9,584 nt of DNA. It comes from Syntrophomonadaceae bacterium (GTDB taxonomy: Bacteria > Bacillota > Dethiobacteria > DTU022). Location: contig PWMM01000024.1 of assembly GCA_003558195.1 (NCBI GenBank), positions 1-9,584 on the forward strand, in the 5' to 3' direction. Positions 5,234-9,584 of the stretch are shown one piece after another. The translations under genes were made by a program, and so were the position numbers. Numbering within the stretch: position 1 is the first letter of the stretch; every line of letters begins with the position of its first letter. The notes beneath the pieces are model-generated. The model was not told the origin of the DNA. It saw only the letters and a list, made by a program, of their open reading frames with translations, and did not search any database.

Positions 5234-7027
5234 GTGAAGGAATTAAAAAAAATCCAAAGCTTTTTACAGCAGGTCACTGGAGCTTTTGCTGGAGTAGTTG
5301 ATATTGAAATCGGAGTTATAAACAGCAATTTAGAGGTTATTGCCGGCAGCGGATATTTCGAAAAAGAAGTAGGTGTAGTTTATGACGATGGCTGCATGAC
5401 TCATAAGCTTATCTCTTCAAAAAGTAATGAAGCAATTTTTGTAGAAAATACTGCTCATGCAATATGTTGTACAGATTGTCATTACTCTAAGGAATGTGAT
5501 GTTCTTGCATTCGTAATGCAGCCAATTATATTTAAAGATAAAAAAGTTGGCAGTATATCTTTGCTGGCTTTAAATGAACAGCATCGTCGCAAACTACTCA
5601 ACCACTACGAGAAAATGCAAGACTTCTTAAGCAAATTATGCAACATTATTCTTATTTCTTTAAATGAAAAAAGAATGGAATCGAAAATTACCAGTTTGAT
5701 GAATCAATTTAAAGATGTTATCAACTCACTTTATGAAGGTGTAATCGCCATTAACAGCCAGGGCTTGATAACTAACCTTAACCTGGCTGCCGAAGACATT
5801 TTGAAAATCAAGCATAATAGTACAAGTGGCAACCACATCAATAGCCTTTTCCCAGATTTTATAGTAGAGGATGCTTTGAACGGTAAAGGCTGTGCAGGCG
5901 GTGAGCTTTATTATGTAAATGAGGTTAGCTACAGCGGACCTGATGGCAAAACATTATATCTTTTTTATAACGTAACCCCCATGTATGAAGATGGAAATGT
6001 TTCAGGGGCGGTGATCTCATTTCGTAAAAAAGAGGAAGTTGAAGAAATGGCCACCCGGATTATGAAAGAGAATAAAAGAATTACCATGTCAGGGATTATA
6101 GGGACAAGCACAGAGATCAAAGAAGTAAAAGAAAAGATGAAGTTAATAGCTTCTACTGATTCAACTGTGCTAATCAGGGGTGAGACCGGGACTGGTAAAA
6201 GCATCTTTGCGCGCGCCATTCATGAAGAAAGTCCCCGTCGAAAAAACCCTTTTGTTTCTGTTAGCTGCGCTGCCATTCCCGCTACGCTACTTGAATCAGA
6301 GCTGTTTGGTTACGAGGAAGGGGCTTTTACAGGTGCTCGTAAGGGAGGCAAACCTGGTAAGTTTGAGCTGGCTCATCATGGTACAATCTTTCTTGATGAA
6401 ATTGGCGATATGCCGCTTGATTTTCAAGTTAAATTGCTTCATGTTATAGAAAATAAGAGTATTGCCCGTATTGGAGCTGTTTCTTATCGTGATGTGGATG
6501 TTCGCATTATCGCTGCTACCAACAGAGATCTTGAAGAATTAATCAATGAAGGTAAGTTCAGGGAAGACCTCTTTTACCGTATAAATGTGATTCCTTTTAC
6601 CTTGCCTGGTCTGCGTGATCGGAAGGATGACATTATATTGCTCATGCATCATTTTCTGGATTATTATAAAGTTCGCTTGAACAAAGATATTAATGGTTTT
6701 ACGGAAGGCTCCCGCGAAGCCTTACTGGCTTACCCCTGGCCTGGCAATGTCCGTGAATTAGAAAATGCGATCGAATATGCTATTAATATTGAAACAAAAC
6801 CGCAAATACAAAAGGATAACTTGCCAGATAAGATTGTCCGGCATTTCAGCAATAAGGAACAGGGGGGAGTTGAGGACATCTCCTCACTGGAAGAAAAAGC
6901 CATTAAGGCTGCCTTAAAAAGATACGGGCAGACCACCTGGGGCAAGGAAAAAGCGGCCACTGCACTTGGTATCAGCAGGGCTACCCTGTACAGGAAGATA
7001 AAAAGGATTGATCAGGGAGCTTCTTAA
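5234..7027 (+). CDS. Sigma-54-dependent enhancer-binding regulator with Cys-rich sensor and PAS domains
   Basis: The start is GTG 5234, with AAAGGTGG at 5216-5223. The 597 residues have four parts. Residues 1-145 form an alpha/beta sensor region, GAF- or PocR-like in appearance, with cysteines at 54, 78, 79, 82 and 88. Residues about 155-265 look like a PAS domain. The AAA+ domain (about 287-515) has Walker A GETGTGKS at 316-323, GAFTGA at 363-368 for sigma-54 contact, Walker B IFLDEIGD at 385-392, REDLFYR at 443-449, and PWPGNVREL at 501-509. The C-terminal Fis-type helix-turn-helix (about 551-592) ends in GISRATLYRKIKRI. There is no phosphorylatable receiver domain, so activity is probably set by ligand, redox state or metal. 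A canonical sigma-54 promoter follows 182 bases downstream, making the BCCT-corrinoid genes the likely target. The inducer is not identifiable. Confidence 0.93.
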   Translation: MKELKKIQSFLQQVTGAFAGVVDIEIGVINSNLEVIAGSGYFEKEVGVVYDDGCMTHKLISSKSNEAIFVENTAHAICCTDCHYSKECDVLAFVMQPIIFKDKKVGSISLLALNEQHRRKLLNHYEKMQDFLSKLCNIILISLNEKRMESKITSLMNQFKDVINSLYEGVIAINSQGLITNLNLAAEDILKIKHNSTSGNHINSLFPDFIVEDALNGKGCAGGELYYVNEVSYSGPDGKTLYLFYNVTPMYEDGNVSGAVISFRKKEEVEEMATRIMKENKRITMSGIIGTSTEIKEVKEKMKLIASTDSTVLIRGETGTGKSIFARAIHEESPRRKNPFVSVSCAAIPATLLESELFGYEEGAFTGARKGGKPGKFELAHHGTIFLDEIGDMPLDFQVKLLHVIENKSIARIGAVSYRDVDVRIIAATNRDLEELINEGKFREDLFYRINVIPFTLPGLRDRKDDIILLMHHFLDYYKVRLNKDINGFTEGSREALLAYPWPGNVRELENAIEYAINIETKPQIQKDNLPDKIVRHFSNKEQGGVEDISSLEEKAIKAALKRYGQTTWGKEKAATALGISRATLYRKIKRIDQGAS

Positions 7028-7037
7028 TTTGAGAAAA

Positions 7038-7054
7038 TTTATCAATATGATAAA
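7038..7054. promoter_or_regulatory. 17-bp perfect dyad, candidate activator-binding site
   Basis: TTTATCAATATGATAAA consists of 7-bp arms around a 3-base centre. It lies about 165 bases upstream of the -24 element, within the usual range for enhancer-binding protein sites, and directly after the regulator stop codon. Fis-type HTH dimers bind such dyads. AT-rich composition makes chance possible, and no second copy is seen nearby. Confidence 0.4.
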
Positions 7055-7120
7055 CAGCCTCTATTTGCATGCATGAAAGGGAAAAAGTCTGGATTCACCT
7101 TCTACAATTGTCAATTTGAG

Positions 7121-7158
7121 AAAAAGGTGCTTTAAAGATTAAACAAAGCATCTTTTTT
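7121..7158 (+). terminator. Rho-independent terminator of the regulator gene
   Basis: AAAAAGGTGCTTT (7121-7133) pairs with AAAGCATCTTTTT (7145-7157), giving 13 pairs with one G-U wobble and an 11-base loop. The right arm runs into six consecutive T residues (7153-7158). It separates the regulator transcript from the sigma-54 transcript. Confidence 0.75.
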
Positions 7159-7208
7159 AATAACCATGGTAGCAAGCCTTTCTAGCTCACAACGGCCTCC
7201 TTGATTAA

Positions 7209-7225
7209 CTGGCATGAATATTGCT
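7209..7225 (+). promoter_or_regulatory. Sigma-54 (-24/-12) promoter for the BCCT operon
   Basis: CTGGCATGAATATTGCT matches the YTGGCAYG-N4-TTGCW consensus at every defined position. The invariant GG (7211-7212) and GC (7223-7224) are separated by exactly 10 bases. The predicted start is near 7236. It lies between a sigma-54 activator gene and the BCCT gene, in the same direction. Confidence 0.88.
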
Positions 7226-7351
7226 TCTTTATTTATATAAATGTCTAAATCTTGTTTAACAACATAATAGTGTTAGATCTTAGTTAAAAGAACTTCACAG
7301 TGTTTAAGTTTTTATAAAACTTGGCATTTCATATAACAAGGGGGTTGGTAA

Positions 7352-7390
7352 ATGAAATCTAATAAGTTTCTCTCCGATAAACTATTTTAA
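7352..7390 (+). CDS. 12-codon upstream ORF in the BCCT leader
   Basis: ATG 7352 has AAGGGGG (7338-7344) 7 bases upstream and encodes MKSNKFLSDKLF. Its TAA stop (7388-7390) overlaps the first bases of the AAAGGAGG site (7389-7396) of the BCCT gene. That geometry suits translational coupling: a ribosome ending here would open or occupy the downstream site. No run of a single amino acid is present, so classical amino-acid attenuation is not suggested. No experimental support is known to me. Confidence 0.4.
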   Translation: MKSNKFLSDKLF

Positions 7391-7404
7391 AGGAGGTTTT
7401 TTTC

Positions 7405-9006
7405 GTGCAAAACGAAGGCAATAATAATGCAAAATTAACTTTTTACATTGCACTTATCGTAATGCTGGTTTTTGTTGTTCTGGGTGCTGCATTTGTTGAA
7501 CCTTTCGCTGAAGCAACTGGCTTGGTGTTTAGCTTTATGACTTCAACCCTGGGTTGGACCTTTATACTGGGAGCAAGTATTTTTTTGATAATGATTGTTT
7601 ACTTACTTCTAAGCCCGGTTGGAGAAATTAAGCTGGGGGCAGACGATGAAGAGCCGGCTTACGGTAACCTGGCCTGGTTTGCCATGCTTTTTAGCTGTGG
7701 TATGGGTATCGGCTTGCTTTTCTGGGGTGTTTCTGAGCCGATTAACCACTTTGCCTGGCCTGCTTATGGAGAAGCCGAGACAGCCGAGGCAACCATGCTC
7801 GCCATGCGCTTTTCCTATTTTCACTGGGGTTTTCATCCCTGGGCTGTCTATTCAGTAGTGGCCGGTTCCCTGGCTTATTTCTCATACCGCAAGGGATTAC
7901 CGATGCTGCTTAGCTCCTGCCTGGAACCGATCCTCGGCCGTAAAGGGATTGAAGGTCCCTGGGGAATTCTCGTTAATGTAATCGGTGTATTTGCCACCCT
8001 GTTTGGGCTGGCTACTTCCCTTGGTCTTGGTGCCATGCAGATTGCTGCTGGGCTTGAGGTGTTATTTGGTATTGCGAGCACACCTACTGTTGTGGTGATA
8101 GTGGTTATCGTTACTACCATTGCGGCCATTATTTCCACCTATACCGGTATTGACCGCGGTATTAAATACTTAAGCCAGATCAACATTATCGCTGCGCTGG
8201 CCTTAATGCTCCTGGTGCTAATCATCGGGCCGACCCTCTACATCCTGAATACCTTCACCCATGCAACAGGTGACTACATTCAAAACCTGCCCGGCCTTTC
8301 CTTTAACCTCGACCCTGCCGGGGTTGGTACAGAGGGTTTTGCCAGTGCCTGGACAGTATTCTACTGGGCCTGGTGGATTGCCTGGGCCCCCTTTGTCGGG
8401 ACCTTTATTGCCAGGGTTTCCCGTGGTCGCACCATCCGTAATTTCATAGTGGGAGTTATGCTGGTGCCGGTTCTTGTCAGCATGGTCTGGTTTGCCGTCT
8501 TTGGCGGAGCCGCTCTTGAGAGTGTAACCAGAGTTTTGGAGACAACCGGTGAGCACGGCTACATTTATAACCAGGTTTTTGAAGATGAGGCTCTTGGGTT
8601 CTTTGCCCTTCTCCAGGAATTCCCGTTGTCATCGCTCCTGGTAGCTGTTGCTACATTTTCGGTGGCGATTTTCTTCATAACCTCCTCTGACTCCGGAACG
8701 TACGTAAATGGAATGCTCACTTCCGGTGGGAACCCCAATCCGCCTGTTTTCTTAAGAATTACCTGGGGTGCCCTTGAGGGGGCAGTTGCTGCTGTTCTTC
8801 TTTACACTGGAGGAGAGGCTGCTCTCGGTTCGCTGCGGACAGCTTCAGTGGTCGGTGGTTTCCCCTTCATGATTATTATGGCTTTAATGCTTTACTGCTT
8901 GGTGAAGGCTCTAAACCAGGAAAGGACAGAAGGAAGCCTGCCCCTGGAGAAGGCTCGCATCAACACAGCTTTGGAAGAGTTGAAGCAGGAAAAGGGTAAA
9001 CTCTAG
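7405..9006 (+). CDS. BCCT-family betaine/choline/carnitine-type transporter
   Basis: This 533-residue inner-membrane carrier has about twelve hydrophobic spans. The start is GTG 7405, 8 bases after a near-perfect AAAGGAGG. Family motifs are intact: GMGIG at residues 99-103, the arrangement of the Na+-coupled betaine carrier BetP; HWGFHPW at 140-146; and the segment-8 signature WAWWIAW at 321-327 followed by RVSRGRTIR at 337-345. By eye, Trp141, Trp146, Tyr149, Trp323, Trp324 and Trp327 match the aromatic substrate boxes of BetP. SSDSG at 427-431 is also conserved. The C-terminal tail is short, without the long osmosensing extension of BetP, which fits nutrient uptake better than osmoregulation. 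The sigma-54 promoter and the corrinoid gene downstream point to import of a quaternary amine as a methyl source. Glycine betaine is the leading substrate; carnitine or proline betaine are alternatives. Confidence 0.92.
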   Translation: MQNEGNNNAKLTFYIALIVMLVFVVLGAAFVEPFAEATGLVFSFMTSTLGWTFILGASIFLIMIVYLLLSPVGEIKLGADDEEPAYGNLAWFAMLFSCGMGIGLLFWGVSEPINHFAWPAYGEAETAEATMLAMRFSYFHWGFHPWAVYSVVAGSLAYFSYRKGLPMLLSSCLEPILGRKGIEGPWGILVNVIGVFATLFGLATSLGLGAMQIAAGLEVLFGIASTPTVVVIVVIVTTIAAIISTYTGIDRGIKYLSQINIIAALALMLLVLIIGPTLYILNTFTHATGDYIQNLPGLSFNLDPAGVGTEGFASAWTVFYWAWWIAWAPFVGTFIARVSRGRTIRNFIVGVMLVPVLVSMVWFAVFGGAALESVTRVLETTGEHGYIYNQVFEDEALGFFALLQEFPLSSLLVAVATFSVAIFFITSSDSGTYVNGMLTSGGNPNPPVFLRITWGALEGAVAAVLLYTGGEAALGSLRTASVVGGFPFMIIMALMLYCLVKALNQERTEGSLPLEKARINTALEELKQEKGKL

Positions 9007-9027
9007 ACTGTCTCAAAATTCGATTAT

Positions 9028-9050
9028 CCTGCAGTTAAAAAAACGGCAGG
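9028..9050. repeat. Weak hairpin after the BCCT gene
   Basis: CCTGC (9028-9032) pairs with GCAGG (9046-9050) around an A-rich 13-base loop, 22 bases after the stop codon. There is no T-run after it, so it is at best a weak stability element. Confidence 0.25.
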
Positions 9051-9091
9051 TAAGATAGTACATTAATGGTTTTAATAAAATAAAGGTGATT

Positions 9092-9125
9092 GCCGCCGGG
9101 TGTCTAATATTATATATCCGGCGGC
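9092..9125 (+). repeat. GC-rich hairpin between BCCT and corrinoid genes
   Basis: GCCGCCGG (9092-9099) and CCGGCGGC (9118-9125) form a perfect 8-bp all-GC stem with an AT-rich 18-base loop, standing out in AT-rich surroundings. It is followed by GATTTGCCGG rather than T residues, so it is not a standard terminator. A likely role is RNA processing or 3'-end protection that separates levels of the transporter and enzyme messages. Confidence 0.55.
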
Positions 9126-9177
9126 GATTTGCCGGTCTATTACTATAAAAAGATAATTAAGAAAGGAGTGAATTATA

Positions 9178-9584
9178 ATGGCAGATTTTGAAGCTTTAGC
9201 AGGAGCCATTATAGAGTGTGATGCGGCCAAAGCCGATGAGCTTACCCGCAAGTTAGTTGATGAGGGTGCCAAGCCCCAGGAGATTATTAACAAAGGTTTA
9301 ATCAGCGGTATGAATGTTGTTGGAGATCGTTTTAAGAAGGGCGATATGTATGTTCCCGAGGTAATGATGGCTGCCAAGGCGATGCATGCTGGGATGAACA
9401 TAGTGAAGCCCATGCTAGCCGAAGGAGAATCATCTTCTACTGGCAAGGTAGTATTGGGGACAGTAGCCGGTGATTTGCATGATATTGGCAAGAACCTGGT
9501 TGGTATGATGATGGAATCAGGTGGGATGGAAGTAGTGGATGTTGGAATAGATGTTTCGCCAGAGAAATTTGCCGAAGCGGTTAA
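9178..9584 (+). CDS. Corrinoid (B12-binding) methyltransferase protein, MtgC/MttC type (3' end missing)
   Basis: The start is ATG 9178, with AAAGGAG at 9162-9168. The frame is open to the window end; 135 residues are visible of a family that usually runs to about 210. Residues 1-85 form the four-helix cap region, including the family-typical RFKKGDMYVPEVMMAAKAM at 51-69. Residues from about 89 begin the Rossmann-like B12 domain with GTVAGDLHDIGKNLV at 94-108, where Asp99-x-His101-x-x-Gly104 is the DxHxxG motif that supplies the lower axial histidine to cobalt. Such proteins carry the methyl group from a substrate-specific methyltransferase to a second methyltransferase acting on tetrahydrofolate or coenzyme M. 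The BCCT carrier upstream suggests an MttB-superfamily partner (glycine betaine type) downstream, but methylamine or methoxy systems use similar proteins. Confidence 0.92.
   Translation, partial: MADFEALAGAIIECDAAKADELTRKLVDEGAKPQEIINKGLISGMNVVGDRFKKGDMYVPEVMMAAKAMHAGMNIVKPMLAEGESSSTGKVVLGTVAGDLHDIGKNLVGMMMESGGMEVVDVGIDVSPEKFAEAV

Larger units (their letters stand above)
7028..7404 (+). other. Regulatory intergenic region before the BCCT gene
   Basis: This 377-base gap contains, in order, a 17-bp dyad, a terminator, a sigma-54 promoter, an AT-rich inverted repeat (AAGTTTT/AAAACTT, 7306-7322) and a short upstream ORF. Transcripts starting near 7236 would have a leader of about 169 bases. Confidence 0.7.

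Noticed and set aside
9120..9132. Possible second sigma-54 promoter before the corrinoid gene
   Set aside because: GG and GC are 9 rather than 10 bases apart and the flanking bases do not match the consensus.
9072..9491. Minus-strand open frame opposite the corrinoid gene
   Set aside because: The plus strand encodes a clear DxHxxG corrinoid protein; the minus frame is its shadow.

Overview
This AT-rich, entirely plus-strand window looks chromosomal and most likely comes from an anaerobic Clostridia-type Firmicute. The grounds are strong AGGAGG-type ribosome binding sites, frequent TTG and GTG starts, low GC, a sigma-54 activator, and a betaine-type transporter followed by a corrinoid protein, a pairing typical of acetogens and related anaerobes. 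The genus cannot be fixed from sequence alone.

Positions 1-2346 look like a housekeeping operon. It holds the 3' end of a coiled-coil C4 zinc-ribbon protein, a membrane-anchored helical-repeat (TPR-like) protein of unknown function, and a divergent TatC. The TatC lacks the Phe/Glu pair that forms the signal-peptide recognition patch in E. coli TatC. Just downstream is a protein built almost wholly from 21 uninterrupted 23-residue MORN units plus a partial one (about 2411-3964).

Positions 3965-4705 are a long AT-rich spacer. It contains several inverted repeats, one doubtful 62-codon ORF with codon use unlike its surroundings, and weak promoter-like elements. It leads into a trans-editing deacylase of the ProXp/YbaK family (4706-5194), followed 39 bases later by a sigma-54 enhancer-binding protein (5234-7027). 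That regulator has an N-terminal cysteine-rich sensor region, a PAS-like domain, an AAA+ domain with GAFTGA, and a Fis-type HTH.

Positions 7028-9584 form the most coherent system. After a rho-independent terminator there is a textbook -24/-12 sigma-54 promoter (7209-7225). About 165 bases upstream of it lies a perfect 17-bp dyad (7038-7054), a reasonable activator-site candidate. The promoter would drive a long leader carrying a 12-codon upstream ORF, then a BCCT transporter with the full betaine-binding aromatic box, then the start of a corrinoid protein of the MtgC/MttC type that runs off the window. The best reading is a ligand-induced module for uptake and corrinoid-dependent demethylation of a quaternary amine such as glycine betaine. 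The methyltransferase that would name the substrate is expected just beyond position 9584 and is not seen.
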